This document shows positions 1 through 10,065 of a stretch of 64,000 nucleotides of DNA, piece after piece. The notes below the pieces were generated by a model, which was given only the letters and a program-made list of their open reading frames with translations, did not search any database and was not told the origin of the DNA. How positions within the stretch are numbered: position 1 is the stretch's first letter; each line of letters begins with the position of its first letter. The translations under genes and the position numbers were made by a program. Source of the DNA: Nonomuraea montanisoli (GTDB lineage Bacteria > Actinomycetota > Actinomycetes > Streptosporangiales > Streptosporangiaceae); contig NZ_JABWGN010000008.1 of NCBI RefSeq assembly GCF_013363975.1, forward strand, positions 310,001 through 374,000, in the 5' to 3' direction.

Positions 1-395
1 AAGAAGTCGCGGGTCTCCTCCAGCCGCGCCCGCTGCTCCGGCCGGTCGCCGCCGACGGCCGCCAGGCCGAGGTCGAGCGTCTCGACGGCCTGGCGCAGCG
101 CGGCGAACTGGACCTTCATGACGTGCTCCCAGCCGCCGGCGGCGACCTGGTAGCGGTGCTCGCGGCTCGCCGTGGGGACGCGCTCGATCATGCCGGTCAG
201 CTCGAGCTGCCTGGCCACCGTGCTGACGGCCGTCTTGCTCACGCCGAGGCGCGCGGCCAGCTCGGTGAGCGACTGGTGCGGCGGATCGCAGACCATCAGC
301 CACGCGTACATGCGCCCCATCGTGCGGGTGCCCCCGAAGCGCTCCATGACCAGCCCCATCCGGTCTACGAACTCGCCCTCCCGTGGATCCATCAT
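1..395 (-). CDS. GbsR/MarR-family transcriptional regulator (3' end cut off)
   Basis: The minus strand reads a winged-helix protein that runs off the left edge (about 131 residues visible, C-terminus missing). It begins MMDPREGEFVDRMG and has a helix-turn-helix stretch (LTELAARLGVSKTAVSTVARQ) near residues 42-62, followed by a wing (MIERVPTASREHRYQV). The spacing and the opening EFVDRMG...MERFGGTRTMGRMYAWL match GbsR-type MarR relatives, which usually repress a neighbouring transporter or efflux gene. A GGAGGT ribosome site lies just upstream of two consecutive ATG codons; I took the first. The gene it controls is probably outside the window. A 16-bp palindrome 20 bp upstream of the start is a likely autoregulatory site. 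Confidence 0.75.
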   Translation of the reverse strand, partial: MMDPREGEFVDRMGLVMERFGGTRTMGRMYAWLMVCDPPHQSLTELAARLGVSKTAVSTVARQLELTGMIERVPTASREHRYQVAAGGWEHVMKVQFAALRQAVETLDLGLAAVGGDRPEQRARLEETRDF

Positions 396-414
396 GCCAC
401 CTCCGCCAACTACG

Positions 415-430
415 TCAAGTACGTACTTGA
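415..430. promoter_or_regulatory. 16-bp perfect palindrome, likely operator of the GbsR-type gene
   Basis: TCAAGTACGTACTTGA is a perfect inverted repeat sitting 20 bp upstream of the regulator start at 395. Its size and position fit a dimeric winged-helix repressor acting on its own promoter. The assignment to this regulator is inferred. Confidence 0.55.
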
Positions 431-503
431 TGAAGTATACGAGCACCTTCCGTGATCGTCTCCTCCCTCGGCGTACCGGGTGCCCGAGGCCGAGGCGGGG
501 CGG

Positions 504-899
504 TCAGCGCGCGTCGTAGGTGTCGCGGGCGGCGATGACCTGCTCGATGTTGGACTCCGCCCAGTCCTTGATGGCCCGCATGACGGGCAGCAGGCTGCGG
601 CCCAGCGGGGTCAGCTCGTAGTCGACCCGTACCGGCACCGACGGCGTCACGGAGCGCGAGACCAGCCCGTCGCGCTCCAGGGCGCGCAGCGTCTGGGTGA
701 GCATCTTCTGGCTGACCCCGGCGACCGTGCGGGACAGGTCGCTGTAGCGGCGGGGGCCGTCGGCCAGCGCGTTGAGCAGCAGGCTGACCCACTTGTCGCT
801 GATCCGGTCGAGGAGCTGCCGGGCCGGGCACTCCTGCAGGTAGGCGTCGTAGGCGGCGCGCGCCTCCTCGCGCCGATCGGCGGCCGTACGCGTGGTCAT
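504..899 (-). CDS. HxlR-family (DUF24) transcriptional regulator, QorR/YodB-like
   Basis: 131-residue winged-helix protein starting MTTRTAADRR behind an AGGAGA ribosome site. The core (ECPARQLLDRISDKWVSLLL, then RYSDLSRTVAGVSQKMLTQTLR and VDYELTPLGRSLLPVM) is a textbook HxlR/DUF24 domain. It carries one cysteine, Cys24, at the position used as a thiol sensor in DUF24 repressors such as YodB, HypR and QorR. It is divergent from a quinone oxidoreductase gene, the same pairing as corynebacterial qorR-qor2. By analogy it would repress that gene and its own, and release on quinone, electrophile or diamide stress. The family is clear; the redox role is inference from Cys24 and context. Confidence 0.88.
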   Translation of the reverse strand: MTTRTAADRREEARAAYDAYLQECPARQLLDRISDKWVSLLLNALADGPRRYSDLSRTVAGVSQKMLTQTLRALERDGLVSRSVTPSVPVRVDYELTPLGRSLLPVMRAIKDWAESNIEQVIAARDTYDAR

Positions 900-942
900 G
901 GGTCTCCTGTTCGCCGCACGTCTGCGTCTGTTACGCACTCTC

Positions 943-971
943 AGGTACGTACTTCCTCGCGGAGAGTACCT
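943..971. promoter_or_regulatory. Dyad operator between HxlR regulator and quinone oxidoreductase
   Basis: Two nested inverted repeats share this interval: AGGTAC (943-948) with GTACCT (966-971), and GTACT (949-953) with AGTAC (965-969). A wider ACTCTC/GAGAGT pair starts at 937. The site lies 44 bp from the HxlR start and 59 bp from the oxidoreductase start, so one bound dimer could silence both promoters. Short TACT...AGTA half sites are typical of DUF24 repressors. Confidence 0.55.
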
Positions 972-1029
972 CTCCTACGGTAAGGCTCGGCGGCGAGGAC
1001 GCCACCACCTGAGCGAGAGGGAGAAGATC

Positions 1030-1965
1030 ATGCGTGCTGTCGTCATCCGCGGCTTCGGCGGCCCCGAGGCGCTGGAGATCGCCGACGTGCCCGTGCCGTC
1101 CGCGGGACAGGGCCAGGCGCGGATCAGGGTCGAGGCCGCGGCCGTCAACCCCGTGGACCTGGCCACCCGCTCCGGCGCCCTGACCGAGGCGGGGCTGCTG
1201 CCCGCCCGCGACCTGATCGGCATCGGCTGGGACGTGGCGGGGACCGTCGAGGAGACCGGCCCCGGCGTCGCCGGGCTCGCGGTGGGCGACCGCGTGGTGG
1301 GGCTGTCCGACCGGCTCGACGTGCCGCTCGGGACACATGCCGACCAGGTCGTGCTCGACGCGGACGCGGTGACCCGCGCGCCGTCCGGAGTGGGGGCGGT
1401 GGAGGCGGCGACGCTGCCGCTGAACGGGCTGACCGCCGTCCAGGCTCTCGACCGGCTCGGCCTGCGTCCCGGCGAGACCCTGCTGGTGACGGGCGCGGCC
1501 GGCGCGGTGGGCGGCTACGCCGTCCAGCTCGCCGTGGCCCGGGGGCTGCGGGTCGTGGCGGTGGCCGGGGCCGCGGACGAGGCGCTGGTCCGGGAGCTGG
1601 GCGCGGAGCTGTTCGTGCCCCGTACGGCCCGCCTCGGGGAGGCCGTGCGGGCGCTGGTGCCGGGCGGCGTCCACGGCGCCCTGGACGCCGCCGTGACGGG
1701 CGCGGCGGCCCTGGACGCGGTGCGGAACGGCGGCTCCTTCGCCGCCGTGGTGGCGGGCGGCGAACCGCTGCCGCTGCGGGGGACGCGCGTGTTCACGCAC
1801 TGGATCAGCGCGGACGGGGCACGGCTGGCCGACCTCGTGACGCTGGTCGAACAGGGCGAGCTCACCCTCAGGGTCGCCGGCACGCTGCCGCTGGAGGAGG
1901 TCGCCGAGGCGCACCGCCGCCTGGCCAAGGGCGGCCTGCGCGGCCGGCTCGTCCTCGTCCCGTGA
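1030..1965 (+). CDS. NADP-dependent quinone oxidoreductase, MDR superfamily
   Basis: 311-residue medium-chain dehydrogenase/reductase. An N-terminal GroES-like domain (AAAVNPVDLATRSG; WDVAGTVEETGPGV) is followed by a Rossmann domain with the cofactor loop TGAAGAVGGYAVQLA near residues 152-166. Zinc-ligand cysteines of alcohol dehydrogenases are absent, which fits the zinc-free quinone oxidoreductase branch reducing quinones or enals with NADPH. The start is the ATG after a purine-rich GAGAGGGAGAAG tract. It is divergent from the HxlR repressor and probably induced by electrophile stress. The exact substrate cannot be read from sequence. Confidence 0.88.
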   Translation: MRAVVIRGFGGPEALEIADVPVPSAGQGQARIRVEAAAVNPVDLATRSGALTEAGLLPARDLIGIGWDVAGTVEETGPGVAGLAVGDRVVGLSDRLDVPLGTHADQVVLDADAVTRAPSGVGAVEAATLPLNGLTAVQALDRLGLRPGETLLVTGAAGAVGGYAVQLAVARGLRVVAVAGAADEALVRELGAELFVPRTARLGEAVRALVPGGVHGALDAAVTGAAALDAVRNGGSFAAVVAGGEPLPLRGTRVFTHWISADGARLADLVTLVEQGELTLRVAGTLPLEEVAEAHRRLAKGGLRGRLVLVP

Positions 1966-2047
1966 CGACGCCTCCGGCCTCCGGGGGAGTGGCGAGGTCA
2001 GTCTTCCGGGGCTGTGGCGGGGTCGGTCCGCCGGGGCTGTGGCGGGG

Positions 2048-4372
2048 TCAGTCCTCCAGGGCGACGCGGACGCCGTGGCTCAGGCCGGAGTCGTGCAGCT
2101 CCAGCTCCGCCGGCCGGGCCTGCTTCGGCAGCTCGAACACCAGCGACCCGCTGAACGACTGGCCCGGCCCGATGCGCATCGGCGTGATCTCCTTGCCCGC
2201 CTCGTCGAGCAGCCGCGTGGCCGCGTGCGGGACGTCGTCCTCGTCGCACAGCTTCTGCTGGCCCGGGTAGAGGACGCGTCCCTCCTTGCCGATGTTGTCC
2301 ACCGCCAGCGACACCGTGCAGGTGCGCTGCGCGGCGGACTTGGCCGGTTTGGGGCAGGTGGTGCCGGTCACCGCGAACCGCAGCCGGCCGTCCTGGGCCG
2401 GACGTTCCGCGCCGACGGCCGCGGGGGAGCGGCCGAGCCAGGCGACCAGCGCCACCAGCAGGACGAGCAGCACCACGGCGATCACCACGGCCGTCAGGCA
2501 GCCGGTGAACGTGGCCCGGCGCGCCCCGCCGGGCGGCGGCATCGTGGGGGGCGGCAGTGGCCCCTGGCCCGTGAGCCGCGACGAGGGCCCCCGGCCGGGC
2601 AACGGCCCCTGCGCGGTGCGCGCGTGCGCCGACGGCCCGGGCGCCGAGGGGGCGTGCGGGCCATGCGCCGCGGGGCCGTGCGAGGACGGGTTGTGGGACG
2701 TGGGGCCCTGCGGCGGCGGCCCCTGGGTGCCCGGGGCCGGCCGGCTCGGGAGGGGGCCCTGGCCGGTGTGGTGGTGGGGCGGCTGCTGAAGGTGTCCGGG
2801 CGGCACGGGACCTTGCGGCGGCGGGCCGGCCGGGGGCAGGGGGATGCCCGTGAGCGACGGGCCGTCCGCGGGCGGACCGGCCGCGGGCGGACCGGCCGAC
2901 GGCAGGCGCATGCCCGTCAGCGACGGGCCGTCCGCGGACGGGGCCGGGCCCGGATGACCGGGCGGGGCCTGGTGGGACGGCGGCGAGGCGGGCGGCCCCT
3001 GGTGAGCGCCGGGGCCGGCCTGGTGCGGCGCGGCCGGGTGCCCGGACGGCGAGCCGGGCCCCTGAGGCCCTGCGGTATGACCGGACTGTGGCCCCGGAGG
3101 CATGGAAGGAGCCGCGTGCGGCCCGGGCACAGATCCGGGGGACACGGGAGGAGCCACGTGCGGCCCGGGGGATGCGGAGGGTGCGGACGGGGCGACGTGC
3201 GGTCCGGGGGAGGCGGGAGGAGCCGCGTGCGGTCCGGGTTGAGGTCCCGCGGACGGCTGCGGCTGCGATCCGGGCGCGGGTCCTGGGGGTGCGGAGTGGG
3301 ACGACTGGGGAGCCGGGGGTGCCGCCGCCGGACCGTGAGGCGCCGCGGCAGGAGGCATCTGCGGACCGGGAGGCGGCTGCGGGCCGGGGGACGGCTGCGG
3401 GCCGGGGGACGGCTGGGGGCCCGGGAGGGGCGGGCCGGGGTGGCCCGGAGCGTTCGCGGGCGCGCCGGCCAGCGGTGGGAACTCCGCCGGGTCCCACGTG
3501 TTCGTGAGATGGCGGGTGGCCGCGAGCTGCGCAGCCGGCTCGTCCGCCGCCCCCACCAGCTCCAGCAGCAACTGCCGGGCCGCCGGGCGGCGCGCCGGGT
3601 CGGGGTGGATGGCCGCCGCCACCAGCCGGTCGAGCGGCGCGGGCAGCCCCCGCAGGTCGGGCGGCGCGGTGCGGGCGCGGGCGGCCATGACGTACGCGTC
3701 GCCCTCGCCGAACGGATGCCCGCCGAGCCCCGCGTACGCGATGAGCGACCCCCACGCGAACACGTCGCCCGCCGGGCTCGTCTTGCCCTCGAAGACCTGC
3801 TCCGGAGCGATCCAGCCGGGCGTGCCCATGACCATCCCGGCGTTGGTGTGGCGGGAGGACAGGTGGGCCGAGCGGGCCAGCCCGAAGTCGATCACCCGGG
3901 GCCCGGCCAGCGTCAGCATCACGTTCGCCGGCTTGAGGTCGCGGTGGACCAGGCCCGCCGCGTGGATGGCGGTCAGCGCCGCCGCGACGCCCACGGCCGC
4001 CGAGTGCAGCACGGACGGCGACAGCGCGCCGTGCTCGATCAGGTGGTCCTCGAGGGAGATGCCGTCGATGTACTCGGTGACGAGGTAGAGGACGCCGCCG
4101 TCCTCGCCGTGGTCGAGCACCCGGGCGGTGCAGAACGAGGCGACCTTGCGCGCGTTGGACACCTCTTCGTGGAAGCGCGCCCGGTAGACGGGGTCGGCGG
4201 CGTAGTCGCGGCGGATCGCCTTGAGCGCCACCCGTGGACCGTCGGCGGCCCTGGCCAGGTAGACCGTGCCCATCCCGCCCGACCCCAGCCGGCCGTACAG
4301 CTCGTAGGGGCCGATCGACTGGGGGTCCTCGGGTGTCAGCGGAGTGCCCGCGGAGCGGCCCTGCAGCCCCAA
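2048..4372 (-). CDS. Transmembrane Ser/Thr protein kinase with Pro-rich linker and DUF4352-like sensor domain
   Basis: About 774 residues. The N-terminal Hanks kinase (about 15-275) shows the glycine loop GRLGSGGMGTVYLA, the lysine of VALKAIR, HRDLKPANVML, DFGLARS and GTPGWIAPEQ, so it should be active. A Pro/Gly/Ser-rich disordered linker of about 320 residues follows, then one membrane span (CLTAVVIAVVLLVLLVALVA, about 622-646), then an extracytoplasmic beta domain with conserved cysteines (FAVTGTTCPKPAK; RTCTVSLAV) resembling DUF4352. I prefer the TTG at 4372: GAGAGG lies nine bases upstream and a -10-like TAGAGT lies at 4457-4452. The longest frame starts at a GTG at 4471 that has no ribosome site and is upstream of that -10. 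It probably senses cell-surface conditions; targets are unknown. Confidence 0.85.
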   Translation of the reverse strand: MGLQGRSAGTPLTPEDPQSIGPYELYGRLGSGGMGTVYLARAADGPRVALKAIRRDYAADPVYRARFHEEVSNARKVASFCTARVLDHGEDGGVLYLVTEYIDGISLEDHLIEHGALSPSVLHSAAVGVAAALTAIHAAGLVHRDLKPANVMLTLAGPRVIDFGLARSAHLSSRHTNAGMVMGTPGWIAPEQVFEGKTSPAGDVFAWGSLIAYAGLGGHPFGEGDAYVMAARARTAPPDLRGLPAPLDRLVAAAIHPDPARRPAARQLLLELVGAADEPAAQLAATRHLTNTWDPAEFPPLAGAPANAPGHPGPPLPGPQPSPGPQPSPGPQPPPGPQMPPAAAPHGPAAAPPAPQSSHSAPPGPAPGSQPQPSAGPQPGPHAAPPASPGPHVAPSAPSASPGPHVAPPVSPGSVPGPHAAPSMPPGPQSGHTAGPQGPGSPSGHPAAPHQAGPGAHQGPPASPPSHQAPPGHPGPAPSADGPSLTGMRLPSAGPPAAGPPADGPSLTGIPLPPAGPPPQGPVPPGHLQQPPHHHTGQGPLPSRPAPGTQGPPPQGPTSHNPSSHGPAAHGPHAPSAPGPSAHARTAQGPLPGRGPSSRLTGQGPLPPPTMPPPGGARRATFTGCLTAVVIAVVLLVLLVALVAWLGRSPAAVGAERPAQDGRLRFAVTGTTCPKPAKSAAQRTCTVSLAVDNIGKEGRVLYPGQQKLCDEDDVPHAATRLLDEAGKEITPMRIGPGQSFSGSLVFELPKQARPAELELHDSGLSHGVRVALED

Positions 4373-4541
4373 CGTCGCTGTCCTCTCGCCGTCGTCATCC
4401 CGCCGCCTGAACCGGCCGGGCCTTGGCCCGGCATGCCCTTTTCCACCCCAGACTCTAACGGTAAACGGCACCCTGCGGTGGCGACCCGGCCCGCTCGGCC
4501 TGGCTCGGCCCCGCAGGGTCTCGTACGGGTGAGGCGCGGGG

Positions 4542-5156
4542 TCAGCGCAGGGCGGCGGCCTCGGCGGCGAGGGCCTCCACGCGGGCCCAGTCGCCCGCCG
4601 CGAGCGCGTCGGCCGGGGTGAGCCACGTCCCGCCCACGCAGCCGACGTTGGGCAGCGCGAGGTAGTCCGCCGCCGTGTCCGGCCGGATCCCGCCGGTCGG
4701 GCAGAACCGCACGTCCGGCAGCGGCCCCGCCAGCGACTTCAGGTACGGCCTGCCGCCCGCCGCCTCGGCCGGGAAGAACTTCAGCTCCTTCAGCCCCCGC
4801 TCGGCCAGCGCCATGACCTCCGACGCCGTGGCCGCGCCGGCCAGGAACGGCGCGCCGCCCGCCAGCATCGCGTCCACCAGCGACGGCGTGGCGCCGGGCG
4901 ACACCAGGAACGACGCGCCCGCCTTGAGCGACGCCTCGACGTCGGCGCCCGTGCGCACCGTGCCCGCGCCCACCACGGCGCCGGGCACCTCGGCGGCGAT
5001 CCGGCCGATCGCCTCCAGCGCCACGCTCGTACGGAGCGTCACCTCGATGACCGGCAGGCCGCCGGACACCAGCGCCCGCGCCATCGGCACGGCGGTCTCC
5101 ACATCCTCGATCACCACGACCGGGATCACGGGGGCGAGGTCGAGCAGGCTCGTCAT
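4542..5156 (-). CDS. eda: 2-dehydro-3-deoxyphosphogluconate (KDPG) aldolase
   Basis: 204-residue class I aldolase that splits KDPG into pyruvate and glyceraldehyde-3-phosphate, the last Entner-Doudoroff step. The Schiff-base lysine is Lys126 in ELKFFPAEAAGG; the catalytic glutamate is Glu38 in PVIEVTLRT; VGAGTV and CPTGGI form the phosphate site. Full length for the family. It is last in the order zwf, edd, glk, eda, separated from glk by 213 bp. That gap holds short direct repeats (GTCGTCCTTCTC, and a 13-bp repeat around 5244-5275) and no clear terminator, so cotranscription is possible but not certain. Confidence 0.95.
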   Translation of the reverse strand: MTSLLDLAPVIPVVVIEDVETAVPMARALVSGGLPVIEVTLRTSVALEAIGRIAAEVPGAVVGAGTVRTGADVEASLKAGASFLVSPGATPSLVDAMLAGGAPFLAGAATASEVMALAERGLKELKFFPAEAAGGRPYLKSLAGPLPDVRFCPTGGIRPDTAADYLALPNVGCVGGTWLTPADALAAGDWARVEALAAEAAALR

Positions 5157-5369
5157 CTGCGGTTCTTCTCCTTGCCGGCCCTCGGGGCCGTCGTCCTTCT
5201 CGTCGTCCTTCTCGTCGGCCTCAAGGGCCGTTCCACGTCTTCACGTCATGGGCCGGGGCGTCATGGGCCGGGGCCGCGCGCCGCCCGGCCGGAGCAGGCC
5301 GGCGCGCCCAGGCTACTGGCCCGCGCCCGGGCCACGGCCCGGAGCGCGGCCGGTGCCGCCGAGCGATCG

Positions 5370-6364
5370 CTACGTACGGTTCGCGCGGGAGGCGAGGTGG
5401 GCCAGCCACGCCGCCGCCCCCGTCAGCGCGGGCTGCGGTGCGACGATCAGCGACGTCGCGATGGCCGACAGGTACTCCGCCATGTCCGGGTTCGCGGCGA
5501 ACCGGGCGCGGAACGGCCCGGTTCGGACCCGTTCCGCGATCCGCGGCAGCACCCCGCCGCCCAGGTAGACCCCGCCCCGGGCGCCCAGCGTCAGCGCGAC
5601 GTCGCCCGCGAACGACCCCAGCAGCCCGCAGAACACCTCGACCGTCTCCGCGCACAACCCGTCGTCGGCCCGCGAGACGATCCCCGACGCCGTGTCCTCG
5701 ACCGGCGGGACGCCCCTGACCTGCGCCAGCGCCCGGTGCAGCCGCACCAGCCCCGGCCCCGACAGCACGTGCTCGGCCACCACCTGGCTGCCCGGCCCGC
5801 CCGCCGGCCGCGTGTCCCGCGGAGTCCGCGCAGCTCGCAGCGCCCGCAGCACCTCCAGCTCCCGCTCGTCCTGGACGGGCAGCGTCACGTGCCCGCCCTC
5901 GCCCGGCACCGGCACCCAGCCGCCGTCCACCGGCACCAGCCCGGCCACGCCGAGCCCGGTGCCGGGGCCGAGCACCGCCTTCACCCCGTACGACGGAGCC
6001 GGGCCGCCCAGCGGGGCGAGGTCGTCGCCCTCCAGGTGCGGCAGCGACACCGCCAGCGCCTCGAAGTCGTTGAGCAGCGCCACCTCCGGCAGGCCGAGGT
6101 CGCGCGCGGAGCCGGACCAGGGCAGGTTCGTCAGCGCGTAACGGTCGCCGTCCACGGGCCCGGCCAGGGCCAGGCACGCCGCCCCCGGCCGGGCGCCGCC
6201 GGCGTGGTCGGCGAGGTAGGCGGCCACGGCCTCGGGCAGGCCGCGGTGCTCGGCCCCGGCCAGGACCGCGACGTGCGACGGCCGCGCCCCCGGCGAGGTC
6301 ACCAGGCCGAACCTGGCGTTGGTGCCGCCGACGTCGGCGACCAGCCACGGATAGGCGAAAGAGC

Positions 6365-6368
<4 letters not shown>
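5370..6368 (-). CDS. glk: Glucokinase, E. coli Glk type
   Basis: 332-residue hexokinase-fold enzyme phosphorylating glucose with ATP. The phosphate loop ADVGGTNARFGL is at residues 10-21; sugar-contact LLNDFEALA, GPGTGLGVAGL and the GEGGHVTL box follow. It belongs to the COG0837 glucokinases, not the ROK glucokinases usual in streptomycetes. It starts with GTG that overlaps the edd stop by four bases (GTGA), a sign of translational coupling. Its place between edd and eda indicates a unit that takes free glucose to KDPG. Confidence 0.93.
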
Positions 6369-8305
<1,937 letters not shown>

Positions 8306-8405
8306 GGACGCTCCTTCGTCGGGCACACGGCCGCGTTCGGGTTGTCGGTCGCGTTGTCGGTCGCGTTCGGGTTCGGGCCGGCGCTCTGGCGGCGGTCGCG
8401 GGCGG

Positions 8406-9926
8406 TCACGAGACGTCCTCGTGCCAGGCCCGGCCGCTGCGGGCGAGCAGGTCGTGGGCGCCGGCGGGCCCGGCCGAGCCCGCCGGGTACGGCTCGGGAA
8501 GCTGGTCCGACGCCTCCCAGGTGGCGAGGATGGGGTCGATCCACCGCCAGGCGGCCTCGACCTCGTCGCGGCGCATGAACAGGGTCGGGTTGCCGGCCAG
8601 CACGTCCATGAGCAACCGCTCGTACGCCTCCGGCACCCGCGCGGTGAACGTCTCGCCGAAGCTGAGGGTCAGCGGCACCGGCTTGAGCGTGACCTCGCCC
8701 GCTCCCGGCTCCTTGGCCATGATGTGCAGCCGGATGCCCTCCTCGGGCTGGAGCCGCAGGACGAGGCGGTTGGGCGTGCCGCCGGGAAAGATGGAGTGGG
8801 GCACGTCCTTGAACTGCACCACGATCTCCGAGACGCGGCGCGGCAGCCGCTTGCCGGTGCGCAGGTAGAACGGCACCCCGGCCCAGCGCCAGTTGCGGAT
8901 CTCGGCGCGGATCGCGGTGAACGTCTCCACCCGGCGCGACTCCTCGGTGGGCGGCGTGGAGGCGGGCTCGTCCAGGTAGCCGGGCATGTCGCCGCTCTCG
9001 ACGTACTGGCCGCGCACGGTGAACCGCTCGACCTCGCCGCCGGTGATCGGCCGCAGCGCCTGCAGCACCTTGACCTTCTCGTCGCGGATCGCCTCGCGGT
9101 CGTTGCGCGCCGGCGGCTCCATCGCGGTCAGGCAGAGGAGCTGGAGCAGGTGGTTCTGCACCATGTCCCGCAGGGCGCCCGCGTGGTCGTAGTAGCCGCG
9201 CCGGCCGGGCGTGCCGACGGTCTCGGCGGCGGTGATCTGGACGTGGTCGATCCACAGCGAGTTCCAGATCGGCTCCAGGAACGCGTTGGCGAAGCGGAGC
9301 ACGAGCAGGTTCTGCACGGTCTCCTTGCCCAGGTAGTGGTCGATGCGGAAGATCTGCCGCTCGTCGAAGATGGCGCCGACCTCGTCGTTGATGCGCTGCG
9401 CGCTGATCAGGTCGTGGCCGAGGGGCTTCTCCAGCACCACGCGGGAGCGGGGCGTCACCAGGCCCGCGTCGGCCAGCTCGCGGCAGAACACGCCGAAGGT
9501 GCGGGGCGGGCTGGCCAGGTAGAACACCCGGTCGCGGTCCTCGTGCCCGGCCAGCAGCGCCGACAGCGCGTCCCAGCCGGACCGGTCCGCGCCGCCGTCG
9601 GCCGCGCGGCCGCCCACGTCGACCGACACGTGGTGCAACCGGCCCAGGAAACGCCGCCACACCTCGGGGTCGCCGCCGGGGATCCGGTCGCGTACCTCGG
9701 CGTCCACCTTGCCGCGGAAGTCCTCGTCGGTCAGGCCGCCGCGGGACATCGCGATCACCCGCGTGCCGGGGGCGAGCCGTCCCTCACGGTCGCCGTGGTA
9801 CAGCGCCGGCAGCAGTTTGCGCATGGACAGGTCGCCGGTCCCGCCGAAGACGACGAGGTCGGCGGTGTGCGCGGTCTCGGGGACGGCGGGTGCGGTGGCG
9901 GCGGGTGACGAGCTCAGGGGGGACAC
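8406..9926 (-). CDS. zwf: Glucose-6-phosphate 1-dehydrogenase
   Basis: 506-residue enzyme that oxidises glucose-6-phosphate with NAD(P)+ and feeds both Entner-Doudoroff and pentose-phosphate routes. Seen: cofactor motif FGGTGDLSMRKLLPA, the active-site signature FRIDHYLGKETVQNL, and LVLRLQPEEGIRL near the C-terminus. I chose the GTG at 9926 (VSPLSSSPAAT) because GGAG lies seven bases upstream; longer in-frame versions would start in the promoter region. It is first in the zwf-edd-glk-eda order and divergent from a ROK repressor with a shared operator. Many actinomycetes carry a second zwf with the pentose-phosphate genes, so this is likely the ED-specific copy. Confidence 0.94.
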   Translation of the reverse strand: MSPLSSSPAATAPAVPETAHTADLVVFGGTGDLSMRKLLPALYHGDREGRLAPGTRVIAMSRGGLTDEDFRGKVDAEVRDRIPGGDPEVWRRFLGRLHHVSVDVGGRAADGGADRSGWDALSALLAGHEDRDRVFYLASPPRTFGVFCRELADAGLVTPRSRVVLEKPLGHDLISAQRINDEVGAIFDERQIFRIDHYLGKETVQNLLVLRFANAFLEPIWNSLWIDHVQITAAETVGTPGRRGYYDHAGALRDMVQNHLLQLLCLTAMEPPARNDREAIRDEKVKVLQALRPITGGEVERFTVRGQYVESGDMPGYLDEPASTPPTEESRRVETFTAIRAEIRNWRWAGVPFYLRTGKRLPRRVSEIVVQFKDVPHSIFPGGTPNRLVLRLQPEEGIRLHIMAKEPGAGEVTLKPVPLTLSFGETFTARVPEAYERLLMDVLAGNPTLFMRRDEVEAAWRWIDPILATWEASDQLPEPYPAGSAGPAGAHDLLARSGRAWHEDVS

Positions 9927-10017
9927 GACAGGGCTCCGTTGATCTATCAAGAAGGACAGAACGGACACTAGCCAGAGTTCGGGTCGTAGACAAGCAGAGT
10001 TTTGACATGTGAGATAA

Positions 10018-10033
10018 AAAAGTCGCGACTTTT
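10018..10033. promoter_or_regulatory. 16-bp perfect palindrome, likely ROK repressor operator
   Basis: AAAAGTCGCGACTTTT is a perfect dyad in an AT-rich island of an otherwise GC-rich region. It lies 32 bp upstream of the ROK start and 91 bp from the zwf start. ROK repressors (NagC, Mlc, XylR) bind AT-rich palindromes of this kind. A TTGACA (10002-10007) beside it could be a -35 element. Occupation would repress both the ED genes and the regulator. Confidence 0.7.
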
Positions 10034-10065
10034 CATTACCTAATGTCCTGTGATTCACTTAGCCG

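Noticed and set aside
2039..4621. 860-codon open frame on the plus strand
   Set aside because: It lies antisense to the Ser/Thr kinase gene; composition is Arg/Gly-rich with no domain, as expected from the mirror of a Pro/Gly/Ser-rich GC-biased gene.
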